Source: Lutraria lutraria (lineage: Eukaryota; Mollusca; Bivalvia; Venerida; Mactridae). From it: DNA of 64,000 bases. The stretch covers positions 28,609,843-28,673,842 of the forward strand of contig OZ026838.1 of NCBI GenBank assembly GCA_964023205.1, written 5' to 3'. A model generated the notes under the pieces. It made no database searches. It worked only from the letters and a program-made list of their open reading frames with translations, and was not told the origin of the DNA. Position 1 is the stretch's first letter. Each line of letters starts with the position of its first letter. Both the position numbers and the translations under genes were made by a program. Below are positions 1-13,489 of the stretch, one piece after another.

Positions 1-311
1 ATATATAGTGGAACTAAAGCCAAAAGATCAATGAAATTCATTGCTGAGAGCACAAAGCTGATCTTATTTGGCGAAAATATAAAGCGTACGATCAATTCTA
101 AAGTGAAATAAATGGTGCATATCATGTCTAGAAGTGTTAAACCTTCGTTTGGTACCAGTATCGTGTTTGCTGTGACATTTTGTCCTTCACAATGGTGTTT
201 TGTTGTATTCATATCCAGAGTAACATTGACAGGACGTAAATCTGGCAAGGTTTCAAGACAGAAACCAAGAATCGACAAAACTACAAACATCAAAGAAACA
301 ACACCAAAAAC
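1..311 (-). CDS. Kv channel gene A, exon 3 (S1 to S3), cut by window edge
   Basis: This is the start of the main channel exon of the first of four tandem voltage-gated K+ channel genes, plasma-membrane proteins that let K+ out on depolarisation. The acceptor AG lies at 312-313 and the exon opens at 311 with VFGVVSLMFV. The 103 visible codons are open. They cover S1 (ending FCLETLPDLRP), an S1-S2 loop with NVT and NTT glycosylation sequons, S2 with YFTLEL, and S3 with NFIDLLALVPLY, and they align closely with copies B, C and D. The voltage sensor, pore and tail lie beyond the left edge, so it cannot be told whether the gene is intact. The 238-bp intron before it (312-549) has GT and AG ends. 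Confidence 0.88.
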
Positions 312-549
312 CTGAAATACAAGATATAAGATTTGTGTAAGAATTACTGCTGATATTTTTATTAAACATTCAGAAAATGACAATTGACTGATTTTAAACA
401 TCGAACCTAACTGATCTTCAATTGGCTTTAAAATCACGACACGCACTTGTAATGTAACTGTGCAACGTATGTACCTGAACATTGCTATTAAAAGTACAAG
501 ACATGAACAAAGTTATAAGAAAATGCATAGTGATAAAATATAATCGTAC

Positions 550-818
550 CATTGCTGGTCTTGATGTTCTAGGGTATTCAAGAAACATCCACATTTTAGT
601 ACGATAATACTCCCAACCATATAAGCCAGTTGTATCAATTCTCATTTGTTGATGTATTAGAACACTGTGATTAAATCTCTCCAGAATACGTTGATTTTCT
701 ATGTAGGTACGATAATTCCGCAGACAACATGATTTAATGTGCTTCTCGGTGATCTGCCAATAGTCTAGCTCCCTTTTTACAACGGCCCCACATACTTCCA
801 ATGGAACGTGTAGTTCCC
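550..818 (-). CDS. Kv channel gene A, exon 2 (C-terminal half of T1 domain)
   Basis: This 269-bp exon encodes the second half of the T1 (BTB-like) domain, which sets subunit assembly, and the linker to S1. It starts in phase 1 (G|GG, giving Gly then ELHVPLEVCG) and ends in phase 0 at a GTACGA donor. The motif H-x5-C-x20-CC is complete, the zinc site of Kv2/3/4-type T1 domains that is absent from Shaker-type channels. The residue after the CC pair is Leu, where the other three copies have Trp. The linker ends in LEYPRTSRPAM, matching the family pattern of an acidic or aromatic stretch followed by P-x-S-S/R. The frame stays open upstream to an ATG at 855, but similarity to the other copies stops at the AG, so splicing is preferred to that start. 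Confidence 0.88.
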
Positions 819-2663
819 CTGAAAGTGTACATATATGAATATCATTTTTTGTCATGAGACAAGATTCAACCGGGACTGTTTCAATAAGAACTTATTGCGC
901 ATTGTTGTTAAACTAACACGTATAAGGATGTCTCGTTGCTGCTGCATTTTATCAACATTTTCAAGGTATGTTTTATGTAACCCCAAAGTACAAATTTGAA
1001 TTTAAAGATATTTATCACCATCACTAAATATAATGTTGAAGTATAGACCAGTTCTTTGATTGTTTTGATGGTTTAAAAAAAGATGTAAGGGGAATATCAT
1101 CTCGTATAGGAGCATACTTAGGAAAGCTTCGTTTTTGTTCAAAAGGCCATGCCAAAGACTTGTTTAGATTTGGTGGCAGCAACATAACAATATTCTACTT
1201 GGGAATCTTTCGTATTATTAACACTGGCCTCTATACCTTACAAAATTCATAATTGTTCTAAAGTTAAGAAATGTCTAAACCATGCCTTATTGTTAAAATA
1301 ATGAGATTCTAATCTGTTTTCTTCTGGACAAAAATAATGAATATTATATGTTGTTTACTTTTTTAATCCGATTTTCTATCAAACCTATTGTTTTTATCTT
1401 AAGTGGCGTCATATTGTTTGACAACAACATTAGCGGTAGATGTATATAGATAAGATAAAATACAGATCTGCATTAACTAGCTTTTGTAGAAGCTGACTGT
1501 ACGTCTAGTTTGCAAAGATATACAACAAGTTAACATTTAAAGAAGTTCTGCTCTGCCCAAAGCCTAGTCTAAAGGTAGAAAGATTCTAGATTCATTCGTT
1601 GCTTTAAAGTCAAGTGCTTTCGGGGAAGCGTGCAAATGACTATCAGAAAGCTGTTACTTCTATAGACAATGACCCAAAACATCGTCACAATATTCTCTAA
1701 TATCAAGTAAAGTGTGTAGCGTCTACTGGGAAGAAGGGAAAGTGTTGTTAAAACTACACTTTGTTTTAGCCGAGACTAAATAAAATGGCACTTACGTCTA
1801 CATTGGCGCAGCATCCGTGTCGTTTAAATGCTCTTGGTCATTCGCAACTACGAGTTCGATAAACTGTTCGTTGTCTGAACGTTCCCATACAACTATCGAA
1901 TAAGGTGCTCACTATGAAGATAAATACCGCTGAAGCAATAAGAGCGTGCAGAACTTCCGGTCTGGTGATCGAAGCTGTTTTATCTAGCAGTATAAATAAT
2001 ACTCGCTAACTATTCTGGCATGTGTCGTTCTAATAAACTAAGCTGTATATGCAAGTTTGTGCCGTGTGCTGAATAGATCGGAAAATGACAAATACAAATT
2101 ACAAAATATACGTAGTTTACATTGTGGTACACAGAGGTGTTTGTTAATATATACAAATACACGAAAGATTTGCTTTAAAAGATACAGTATAAAAAAAGAA
2201 CCCCGACTGAAGGGGGAGAAATTCAGGTCTAGATATATATGTATATTATTTCATTAAATTATATATTGTCAATATGTTTAACTTTCTAAATATTAATTGA
2301 TGTTATTTAGTACACCCTTAATGGTTAAACGATTTATTGTAAACGCTTTCAGATAATAAAATAACTTAAGCCAGGAAATAAATGGTAGACCTCTGTGCTT
2401 TGCAGTGACCTATTGCGTCCTATCTAATGAAGGACCACTGGATCAAAAGCGACCTCCAAGTATTTTCAAACTGCAATGGTTCCTTCAAATATGGATGAGT
2501 TGAATACATCTACACGTATTTATTTAGTGTTTCTACACAACGATGGAACATTTAACCAGAAAAATACACTACAAATGTACATTGTATAACAATACAACTT
2601 GTCACTTACAAATGACGCACAATGATAAGATACATGAATTGCACTTACTGAAAAAAACACGCA

Positions 2664-2752
2664 TGCACGCCATACTCGCAAGACTACACATGCACGCACA
2701 CGCGCTAAAACAGACGCAAAAACGCACAGACACGCACACGCGCAAGCACGTA
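2664..2752. repeat. CA/CG-rich low-complexity tract
   Basis: Degenerate run of ACGC, CACA and CACG units (for example acgcacacgcgc) in otherwise AT-rich sequence. The two overlapping reading frames here, one per strand, are produced by the repeat and are not taken as genes. Confidence 0.7.
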
Positions 2753-5700
2753 CATTTGTATATAATTATGTTATAAACATTGTCAACACAGGCAAAATAT
2801 TCGAATTCTTTATTTTCACGAGGGCTCAAGAAAATGATACAATACAAACAGAGATGACTAAGGTCGGAATTGAAACTTTAAAAATGTATTGCAATAAATG
2901 AATCCTTAATCAACATTGTAGAAAAGTCTATTGACAATTCAAAACTGATGAACAAAAATATAGTTATATGTCGAGTCATTGAGTCTAACTTTTTTCTGAT
3001 AATTGTATGTGTTTTGTGTTATTTTTGCTTTAGTTATTTGTGTACCAATTTTATAGCAGTTAATATTATTTTTCAGTGGTTAAAAACATGTTTTTGTTTG
3101 TATTTTGATTGAAGAGATTTTTCTAAATGTACTAATAAGACAGAACGATTTAAGTAATGAACCACAGAGTAAGCAAAAAAAGTAAACTCGTTCAACTTTC
3201 ATAATTATCTTAATTCATGTTTGTTTCTAGAAAATATCTGGTAGTATACTTTATGTAACGGATATTTCCAGAGCAGGAAAGCGAACGACTGTGATTGTTA
3301 CATATATCATGTGTCAACACTTGAATATCTGGTATCTGTTAATGTAATATTGTATGTTTATAAAACATTAATATAAAAACGGCTGATCACAATACGCTTA
3401 TAAAATCTTATTCTAAAAGTAGAAAACTATGATACACATTATCGATTGCCTCATTGTCGCCTTAATAGAAAAAAACCAAACATATACATGTTATAATGTA
3501 AATATTGTGAACACAATCCCAATTACCAAGTACATTACAATCAAAGCAAATCACTGGATTCCGGTGAGTAATAATTGGACGCCTTTGTTGTTGTTTTGTT
3601 GTTGTTTGTTACTGTTGCATACAATACATCATTATTATAATTGACAATTATTCACCTACGCGATGCAAAAGGAATAATCGCTTACTACTAGGTTGATTTT
3701 GGCTGAGTTGGAGCGGTGCAATACCTTCTCTCCTGCTGACCTGACACATGCAAAGATTGTGCAATTACGTACACACACTCCGCCCAGATAGTAACACCAC
3801 TTTAGACAGCACATTGAGCAACCTATATAACATTGACTTATTTAAGCTTGTTACCGCCGACACTAATAGTAAGCATCTGTGACCAGAGAGTGATACAGAG
3901 AAAAATAAGGAAAGCATTAGACGTATCCAACGCTAGGATGCCTTTATACCAAGATCTATTAGTTACACATACTCCACCCGGTCGGGATCAATATTTCCAG
4001 TTAGTATGGAAATACACAACCAACTCATACTAACAAACGCTTACTAGTTTAACAACCAAAGTATAGGTAACATGCTTTGGTTGTTAAAAGAAAACTTGTA
4101 TTGTATTATTTGTATAGGAAACAAGAGTTTTATGTTTATTTCTTTTACAAAACTTGGCTGAATCAAGTTGAATAGAACACATACTTACTCATTTGCGTAC
4201 TCGTTCCATTTAATAAATAAATGTTCGAATCAAAACGACACTAATTATTCAGTGAATAAGTTTATTAAAATTAGCTGCACAAATAACAGAAGCTGTAGTA
4301 AGTAGAATGAAATGAAAGACGTGTGGTCATCTTGCATATACCTGATTCCTTGAAAATAACTAAATAATATGTACAAAATTGGAACACAGAAACAAAAGCG
4401 CTAAAACCCGTTTAACATTTCCAATTAACTAAGCTAAGATCTAAGATTTGTATACTACGTACTACGTTTGTACGAATATTTGGTAACAAATACATACATA
4501 TGGTTTATTCATGGTTTTGTAACTACAACTCATTGTCACCAGATCGTGTCTTTTATCATAAACATTACTTACAAAAACGAGTTATTTGCCCTATTTTGAT
4601 ATGGTCAATTTCATGCAATGTGGTGATTCTGTTCGCAAAATATCGTATCTTCAACTGTAAAAGTATAAATAAAAGACCCAGTTTCCTAAACATTACATTC
4701 TAACTGAAAAATATCCTGCAAATAAAATTGGAACATTTTCTAGTTACCGTTCTTGCTACGCGTCAATTTTTGCATATGAATACGCTAATGAGAGCAACGG
4801 TCGTTAATCCAGAATAAGGCAATCATGATCGACATTGTTCGTTTTTTTTTCTCGCCAAAATAAAAATCGTCATAAAGTTAACAAAAAAGGGGTTGTGTTA
4901 GAAGTAATTAGTAGTGTGCTTTTTAACTTTATCGGAGTAAAATTAGAAAGAAATTATTTTAGTATTAAAGTATATACTTAAATACTATAGAAAGTTTTCG
5001 GCGGAATGACTATTTAACAAAACCATTCTCTGCTGTATAGCTTACGGTATGATAAAAATCTATTTCGAAATTTCAGATCAATCAGAACTCCTCGGCGTTT
5101 GTCTAAAGAAAGGTGCCTCGGACATAAAAGACAGGACGCAATTTCGTTATTGTTGTTCACGTGCTACTTTCCATCATCGCTGACCTGGGAATCCAACGAT
5201 TGAAACAGTCTGTTTCTTTTTCAATGAAAACTTGACGTCCATTTTATCAGTCGCGAACGATAAACACGTTTAAAAATTTGTAATTCTGAGAGTATTTCTT
5301 GTACCTAATGTTGAAAAAGTATAAGCCGGAAACCGAATAACCAAAATTTTTTAACTCTCGACACTTAGTGAACAGTTCTCGATTTTTTAAACAGGGAGAT
5401 GTGTACTACACGGAAATTTTATATGATTATACGACAAAAATTATCTACTATCATAATACGCGTATTTAAATTTTTTACAATAAATGTATTGACTGCAACC
5501 CGCAAACAGTGGTTCATATAGATAATTACATATGTGTCAATATTCATTTTAGTATGTACAAATACTAATACTATTCAAATATCTAATTCAAATAAAAAAG
5601 TGTTTAACAACAATAATTGGACTATACGTTTTCCTTGACACACATCAAAATTCACATGTTTTAAAAAAGAAAATAATGATATTTTGAATGACAAACACTA

Positions 5701-6293
5701 AATTTAAACAGAAAATAGGAACATTATTGCGCATGCGTTGAATATGTACACAAAACGATAAGAAATCGTACTTTTTCATATTTATAATTGCAATGATTCT
5801 ATCAGTGTAAATGGACAATGCAGACACGTCTCGTTCAAAATTTCTCTAGATGATTTAAGATCTAATGTAAGACTATTTTAAGTTGAAAATGTTCATGACA
5901 TCATTATGTATTATCAGAAAATAAATTGTCATTTACGATATTTATATTGTTCAAGAATCAGTTAGAATATTTCCATTGACTCTTTGCCCATGGACTTAAA
6001 ATGACTTTCGTTAGGCGATTAAGTGCTACAGTGAATGGTTACTAGAATACTCTGTACACAATCATTCACAACTTGAGCTTTGTCACAGAAGTGACTAATA
6101 CCACCGCCGCCGTTTTAGCACTACGAATGCCATTGCAAACTATATGGCTAAGTTCAAGGACAAATAACTCTGGAATGTGTGGATCACTGGGTATGGAAGT
6201 TATGTCTTGCACATCTACACTTCATGGTGATTTCATTGCAATCGTTTAAGAAAATTTAGTTCGCTCCACAAACTTGTAAAATAGTATGCGGAT

Positions 6294-6317
6294 TGGCCGA
6301 CCGACCGACCGCCCGAC
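6294..6317. repeat. Short GACC/CCGA simple repeat
   Basis: About five consecutive CCGA-type units (ccgaccgaccgaccgcccga) form a GC-rich island. It sits in front of a short patch ending gtgggggtataaaa. The surroundings look like an old dispersed repeat, but no second copy was recognised in the window. Confidence 0.65.
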
Positions 6318-7578
6318 AAAGTGACTCCAAAATTACCCCTCTCAAAATTCGATGTGGGGGTATAAAAATCTGCCAGTGTTTATATTCACAAAACAAACGA
6401 GTAGTGTGCGGGTATATATGTAATACAACATTTATTTTACATTTTCAAATTATATTATCCACTGGGTAGTCGGCAATAATAATCTTATTGTTATTGAAAC
6501 TATGAGTTAATTCATAAAGCACCTGTTACCTATATTGGCAGAATTCAGAACACCGGTATTCAATTAACTGTCTGATCTTCTCATAACTGCGTATTTTGTG
6601 ATTAAAACAAATAACTTACACAGTATAAATGTTATACTGGAATAACAATGTACATGAATTTACGCGCGGAGTTTTACTTAAATTTTCCTATCGAATGTTT
6701 TGCCTTTTGAATCAACGTAAGAAGAATTGTCAAAATAAAACACGCATATTTGTCATCGTCGTAGTTTATTGCTATTATACGCACATTCAAATTCTGCCTG
6801 TGGCATTGTAATGTATGCTGATCAGTACCTCTTGCAAATAAGATAAGCTTCGCCCACTGGATAATGAATGCCTCTTTGATATCTGCGTATTTTATATAGA
6901 TTCATTAGCTAACGAGAGAGTTGTTAATTTATGACTCCAATATAGAACTGTCATAATCAAATTGTAGATGAAACAGGTATGATGCTTGGAAACCAAACCG
7001 TTTTGATAATAAGTTCTCATTTGGTCACAGTGTCGAAATGCTATATAACACTCAATGCATGACACATTTGTAGCAAAATGTGTATGAATCATACACAAAG
7101 CAGATATGTAGATATCCCAAAAAAATGAACAAAATATGCATATAATTATACAACGTACAATATTATTTCATTTGACATGCGTCGAATAAGTGCATTTTAA
7201 CAACGTTATATCAATAATACTCTTTTAAGAAGCTAGCCATTGCAAAACTGTGCCCCCAAAGCTAAAACATATTGCGATCAAACGAATCTCGCAGGAACCT
7301 TATTTTTTTTAAAGAAATTGTTATTATGCATAATTCACAATGTTATGTCCAGTTTGATAAATAATCTTGTCAACTACTCCGTCTTCAAGCTTACACGGCA
7401 TACACTACATATTTTTAAATACTGTTGAATGAATAGATTATTCCGCCATATGGAAATGACAGTCTTGAAGTTCTATTTTCCGCTGATATGGTCGACTTGT
7501 TTGACTCAAGCCCCATTCTATCCATTTCGGATGATAAATTGTATTCATCTTGTTTTCTTCAGTAGATCTCATGGTCGT

Positions 7579-7592
7579 TTAGACGCGAGAAT
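7579..7592 (-). CDS. Kv channel gene B, terminal exon 4 (C-terminus DSRV)
   Basis: The coding part of the last exon is only 14 nt. The main exon ends in phase 1 after Tyr-Ser (TCA G, then a GTAAAT donor at 8036-8031). After a 444-bp intron the acceptor TTTTCTCAG opens this exon with AT TCT CGC GTC TAA, giving Asp-Ser-Arg-Val-stop. The last residues SRV fit a class I PDZ ligand (S/T-x-hydrophobic), typical of channels anchored by PSD-95/Dlg-type scaffolds. The call rests on comparison: gene C has the same donor, phase and ATTCTC exon start. If the intron is retained the protein would instead end Gly-Lys-stop at 8029. The 3' UTR continues to lower coordinates and its end was not placed. Confidence 0.7.
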
Positions 7593-8036
7593 CTGAGAAA
7601 ATAGATATATGTAAAATATAACTGTGGCCAAAGTACTACAATTCAACAACCGACATCAATTTTTTAACATTTATTTGCAAAAAGTCTACTTTATTCTGCG
7701 TGATAGTAATGAAACTGATAATTTCGATAGCTTGAAGGTTCTTTGAAGATATACTGAAGAAAGCGACATACAAACGTAAATCATATTGGAGGTTTTAACT
7801 CCGTTACTGAAGAGAAAGTCACATATTACGCAGACTTCAAATGATTCAAATGCTATACAGAACAGAACATTAGTTTATTTGTGACATGTACACAGTACAT
7901 AGGCATACATAATTATACAAACACATTGAATATAAATTTTAAAAAGATCATATACGTAGAATTTTGTGAGGTTGGATTTTATGAGCTGCAGTATTTACGA
8001 ACATTAACTTCACTTTGTATAAAATACATCATTTAC

Positions 8037-9195
8037 CTGAATATTTAACACCATCATCTGAGTGTGTTTTTGGTGCCAGGGACGTTGGAGTATAGTAATC
8101 ATCGGACTCGTATTTTATGCTGACGTCAATAAGTGAAGTTGACGTAATACGTGTTGCGCATACTTGGCTCATCATTGGATTGTAACATGCTTCACCATTC
8201 ACAAAACATTTACCATTTGACGTAGTGTAAGCATCGCCAGTTAGTGCGGAATTATCGGATCCTTTCAACTCCCTTCTGCGTGGAGTCCTGTGGTGGTTCA
8301 CAATAATCGAACCATTTGACGTACGCCTCGCATTAATTGTATTGTCTGACCCGTTATCTGATGGGTATTGTACCAAGCCATTTCCTGGAAGATCCTCCTC
8401 ATCGAATCTACGATTACCACGTGATCTCACGTGGGTGTAAAATAAAGTAAAGTTATTTGATATGACTGGTATAGTGAGAGCCACCATAAGCACACCACTT
8501 ATAGAACAACACGTTCCAACAACGTAACCAAATGGTGTCGAAGGTGCAACGTCTCCATAACCAACGGTTGTCATAGTGATGATGGCCCACCAGAAGCCAA
8601 TTGGAATAGTAGAAAACTGGGTACCTTCATTGAAAGCATCCTCCCTCTCAGCATAATAAATCATTGTGGCGAAAACTAACATTCCTATAAGTAAGAATAT
8701 CAGCAACATCAGCAACTCCTGGATGCTTGCTTTGATTGCGTACACTAATATTTGCAAGGCTTGGTAATGTTTCACAAGATGAAATATCCGGAACATACGA
8801 ATGATTCGAAGGATGAACATAATTTCAAAAATGTAGCCCTCGTTTGAATAGCAATACTTGAAGGCGTCGGTGTTTAATATTAATTGCATATACAGCGGTA
8901 CCAAAGCCAATAGGTCTATGAAATTCATAGCAGACATTACGAACTTAAGCTTATTTGGCGAGAAAATAAATCTAATAATTAGCTCCAGCGTGAAATAGGT
9001 GGTACACAATACATCCAGGATATACAATCCGTAATTTGGCACAAGTATAAATTTCGTAGTAATGTTTTTGTCTTCACAATGTCCCGTAGTGTTGACATCT
9101 AGCGTGATATTCAGGGGCCTCAAGTCGGGTAACGTCTCCAAACAAAAGCCAAGTATTGATAAGACCACAAACATTAAAGATACAATTCCAAAGAT
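8037..9195 (-). CDS. Kv channel gene B, exon 3 (S1 to S6 and C-tail), Kv3/Shaw-like
   Basis: This exon of 386 codons plus one base encodes the whole channel core. Counting from IFG as 1: S1 3-22, S1-S2 loop with sequons NIT, NTT and NIT, S2 58-78 (YFTLE), S3 88-106 (NFIDLLALVP), S4 126-144, S5 158-180 (LVFATMIYYAER, very Shaw-like), pore helix and TVGYGD filter at 210-215, S6 222-253. S4 has R130, R133 and R136, then His139 and Lys142; the usual first charge position is Phe127. The S6 hinge reads TIP (241-243) instead of PVP. The tail is hydrophilic and has an RRTS site (PKA-type consensus) and a DDYYTPTS cluster. It lies 304 bp from exon 2 and 444 bp from exon 4, with proper splice ends. Confidence 0.95.
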
Positions 9196-9499
9196 CTGAA
9201 AGAAAACAACAAAGACAATGTCACTCATGACGTCTTACTTCTCCACTGAGCATTTTTGACGCTGAAGAATTCGCTCGTTTAGTTACTTTAATGTTTAGAA
9301 AAATTGTTTGTTGGTATAACCTGATATTACAGCAAATATATCTGAAGTTTAACAAGAAGATCCTATATTTGTCTAAGTTCTGATACATATGCAAATTTAC
9401 TCAATCACTTAACCAGCCAAAATTTCATGAAGGTAAGATTTAAACAAATATCTTCGGTCTACATATGGCTAGTACCAAATATGAATAAACGGCGCTTAC

Positions 9500-9765
9500 C
9501 AAAGCTGGTCGGGATGTTCTCGGGTACTCCAGTATAAGCCAAATCTTAGTCCTCAACAATTCCCAGCCTTCAAGGCCATCTATGTCAATATTCTTCTGTT
9601 CAGACAATACACTGTGATTGAATGACTCAAGTCGTCGTTGGTTTTCGATGTATGATCTATAATTACTCCAACAGCAAGATTTAATATCATTCTCCGTAAT
9701 CTGCCAGTAATCAAATTCACGCTTGACAACAGCTCCACAAACTTCCAATGGCACATGCAGTTCAC
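9500..9765 (-). CDS. Kv channel gene B, exon 2 (C-terminal half of T1 domain)
   Basis: This 266-bp exon starts in phase 1 (G|GT, Gly) with ELHVPLEVCG and ends in phase 0 before a GTAAGC donor. The H-x5-C-x20-CC zinc motif is intact and is followed by WSNYRSYIENQRRLE. The linker to S1 ends in LEYPRTSRPAL. It is one codon shorter than in A and D. The frame runs five codons past the AG to an ATG (MCIIVGELH), but none of those residues are shared with the other copies, and a channel starting there would lack the conserved first half of T1. A possible decayed piece of the preceding exon lies about 290 bp upstream (10053-10088). Confidence 0.9.
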
Positions 9766-12700
9766 CTACAATGATACACATAGCATGGTTTTCACCGCCA
9801 TTTTAAAATTCTAAATATAGTAACAAATGTGTAAAACGTGTAAAATTTGCAAAACGACAATGACAAATGAAGAAAAAAGCAGTAGAGAAGGAAACAAGAC
9901 GGACTTCGACCCCTCCATATCGCAACGGTGTCATGCTGTACGACATTCGTGCAGTCTTAAATATTGAATTCCAGTATTTCCTTATCCACTTCTGAGTCAA
10001 TCAATTAAAAAGTGCTTAATTAAAGAAATCGTGTCATGCAAAAACGTGTTACCTTCATATCGTGTTAACGTGGACGTCTATCAAAGAAACTTTAAAACTC
10101 ACACAAACGGAAGCCATTTTGAAAATGCACAAAACATGGAATATTTTAATCGTAAATAAAAGAAATAAACTGAAATTAATGACAGATGATTGGAACTCAG
10201 TTCGTTACGTCACGGCTTGTGTTACGTTTATAGTTCGGAGTTTATCGGATAATTTCGGTTTTGAAGATAATCACTAGGTTTCTAATACTTACTGATTATT
10301 TTGAATGGGAAACATGTGTAGCAATCATGTATCTGTTATCCATCTATTTTAAGACCTCTGTCCAGGACTAGGACGAAAAGTGGACATTTGTCTGCTTACG
10401 ATTCCCTGTGGTATGTCTTGTAGGCAATTCGCTGAAAACGTCGCGTTAAAATAAGCCGGCTATCTCTTGTTTCAAACGAAAGCGTTAGCTAATGTTCTCG
10501 TTCAAACTTATTTGAAAATCGTAATGTTTAATTGTATATCTAGATAACGGATACCTTTATGGAATTTATGGAACTTACTGTATTCTAATGATGAACATTG
10601 TATGATAAATACCAATTCAAAATAGTTGATATCGACAATAATTTCGCTTTCCAAAGTAACACAATATGCTTCAATTCAAACCGTGTATTTGTGTACAACA
10701 TTTTAAGCACATTTTAGACTGACAAGCCTACCATGCATGCCGAAGCAATATGCAACGCTCAATGCGCTGTAAGGATATGTCATGTTCGTTTGTTTTTGCT
10801 ATACAGAAAGCGATAATGCCTTTTTTTATTCAGTTAATTCCTTTAATGTTTGCAGACATGCTTTTTCTAGAGTCCTTAGTATAAATAGAGAAACTATATA
10901 TAAATATATATTGACCTATATGTGAAATATACCGTAACAGCCTGGACGTTTGTACAGAATAGTACATACAATAAGAACACTTGAACATGTAAATCTTTCA
11001 ACCTGACCACCTCTGATCTGCACTTGATTATACATACCGCTTATAAACGTATATCCAACGTATTTCACAGTGGGAATTATATACTCTAACTATCCCGAAG
11101 TTACAAACGTTTAATTCTGATTGTGTTCAGCATGAATCTTATATCTTAATGATAACTGATATACTTTTCTTAACTTTCCATTGCGCTATCGACAAAGTTT
11201 GCATTACTTACATCACGCCTGGTTAAAACTGGGCTCCAATAAAAATAACAGAAGTTGAGTAAAACCAAACGACACTCTTGAACATATAATTTAACAAGAG
11301 GAAAAACGACCTGTGTTAGAAATAATTCGTGTAAATCTGACATGCAAATGCGCAATATGTCACTTAAAACTGACCATGTGACTTTGCAGAAAAGGAATGG
11401 CGACATTTAATTCCAAAAAATCAAATGCAACTAAATTAGGACATTAGAATTTGCCGTTAGCAACAACATATAAATTGTAAGTAAAATAAATTACTCAGCA
11501 CGCATGCTCATAGTGTCCATAAACAAATTGCAACAATAATAAAAACAAAAAGATCAATATCGTTAAAAATGTACAATAATTTCCTCTGTTGATTGTTTGA
11601 ATGACAGAGAGATTATCCATCCTATACTAGACACGTGTTACTTAGTGGCTTAAATGCATTGAGGTCCATATGTGATAAAACATTGGTGCTTTCGTCCAGT
11701 CAAGACGCTTGTTAACCTGACACAGTCATACATGATCGGTATTCGCAGATTCTTTCAACATCTCCTAAGCCCTCCAATATTGTATAAATTCCGTCTCTTC
11801 ATTTAAAACATCATTGGATAATTAACGATGGATTTATTGTACTTAAAACATGTGTTTTGATATGGGCGATCCGTTCAGTTGTTTAGTTTTCTAAAACTAA
11901 CGTAACATAGTCCTTTGAGAACGCTGACTTAGAATGAGCAAATACAATACAGTGTAGTTTTAATTGTATAACAGGTTAGTTAAAATGTAATATGTGCGTA
12001 AATCGATGAAGCCCAAATTGAAAGTCAATCATGTATGCCAAACAGTTGGTCCAAAATAATGGATTCAGTATTATTACAGTCAACTCTGTTTGAAGGTATT
12101 TGATAGACACTTACATACACACATCCAATACGACTTTTATTGCTCACTCGGTTTATCAAATCTATGACGATCATATAACGATAATGTAAATGAGTTTCTC
12201 GTTTGTCTATAGTTTTTATGTGTGTTGTTATTGCAATGATTATCTGCCCTTGTCTGTTAAACAACAATCATATGTTTATGTTTGATCTTGATAACATTTT
12301 CATTTTTATTTCTGTGTAATTTACCATTGCAGCAAAATATACTAATACATAACTGCTCTGTCTCTCTCTTTTATCTGAGCTGGAAACAACTAATATTGAG
12401 TATGAACAATTATTTGTTTACAGCAATATTTTATTCTTTGAAACATTTGGAACGCTGGTTAGAGTGTGAGTTATCTATATGTATCTTCGTATAAAATGTG
12501 TAGTAAATACATTTATATGTTGTTCAGACTGTCCACAGTTTCATTTCTATCCTCTATGAGTTTCGTAATCATTTCTGCTATATCTATGTAATACATTAGT
12601 ACGTATAGGTTATAGTGCATAGTTGGGTGTTTTTCGTAAATAAGAGAGCTAAAAGGAGCAGTAGCGACTGTAGATTTTTCATTACAAAGAGCACCCAAGT

Positions 12701-13489
12701 ATGCATTCTCACCGTCTTAGTGTTCCACATTCGCAGTGTGTACCAAGTCGTTCTTCGACAATTAGAAGTTAGAACGTCGATTTTATATTCTATTAAGATA
12801 GGAACACCCGCAATTAAAACAAATCCATGTCACTGATTGAATTAGAAGGTTTAGTGAGCACTAACCAATAATACAATATTTACTTTTTTAAATATTGCGA
12901 AAGTGTATACATTGTAAAATGTAGGTATTTCATGCTGTTCAACGGTAACTCGACTATGAATAGGAGAAATGTATTTCGTACTAGTATTTGGTTTATAGAT
13001 ATGTTTTAAGAAACGACATTGTTCCGTTTGTATAAACACTTTTTAAAGTCCGATATTTTAATCACAGATTGATAACAATCTAGTTTTGTATGGAAGAAAT
13101 TGGTCCACTTATTGTACATGTGTACACACATAAAAATATATTCACAAACCGCATTCAATTCGATTATATTACATATTTTGTTTTCACTGTGTCCTATAAA
13201 ACATTATAATTGCTTACTTGCAGACATTTTTAGAAAATTCCAAACCAATGATGTTCACAGTCACAACTGCTAAGTCCAATAATTCAAACACTTTTGCTCT
13301 ATTGATACCCTTAAAATATTCAGACCAGCTGTTTCATAAAATGGAGTACAATGAAATACATGTACACGTAATTCATTTATTTTATAACCAGTTTAAAAAT
13401 TTCAGGATACCTGAGCTGGTGGAATGTAGATCCGTAGCATTCCAATTGTTCATACATTTACTCCGTATTTTAAGTATTATAAGGGCAAT

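Larger units (their letters stand above)
819..7578. other. Intergenic or 5' intron region between Kv genes A and B
   Basis: No convincing gene was found in these 6.8 kb. If gene A has its own first exon (start codon and N-terminal half of T1) it should lie here on the minus strand, but searching by eye for the antisense of NVGG and FFDRHP gave nothing. The stretch includes a CA/CG-rich low-complexity patch (about 2664-2752) and a short GACC repeat (6294-6317). A minus-strand GTAAGT near 1790 follows a 35-codon open stretch that ends in a stop, which is not enough to call an exon. Confidence 0.6.

Noticed and set aside
112..315. Plus-strand frame of 67 codons
   Set aside because: It is the antisense of gene A exon 3 (S1-S2). 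The minus-strand reading carries the channel motifs.
1790..1895. Minus-strand 35-codon open stretch before a GTAAGT donor, considered as first exon of gene A
   Set aside because: The frame ends in a stop before the donor, and its sequence does not match T1.
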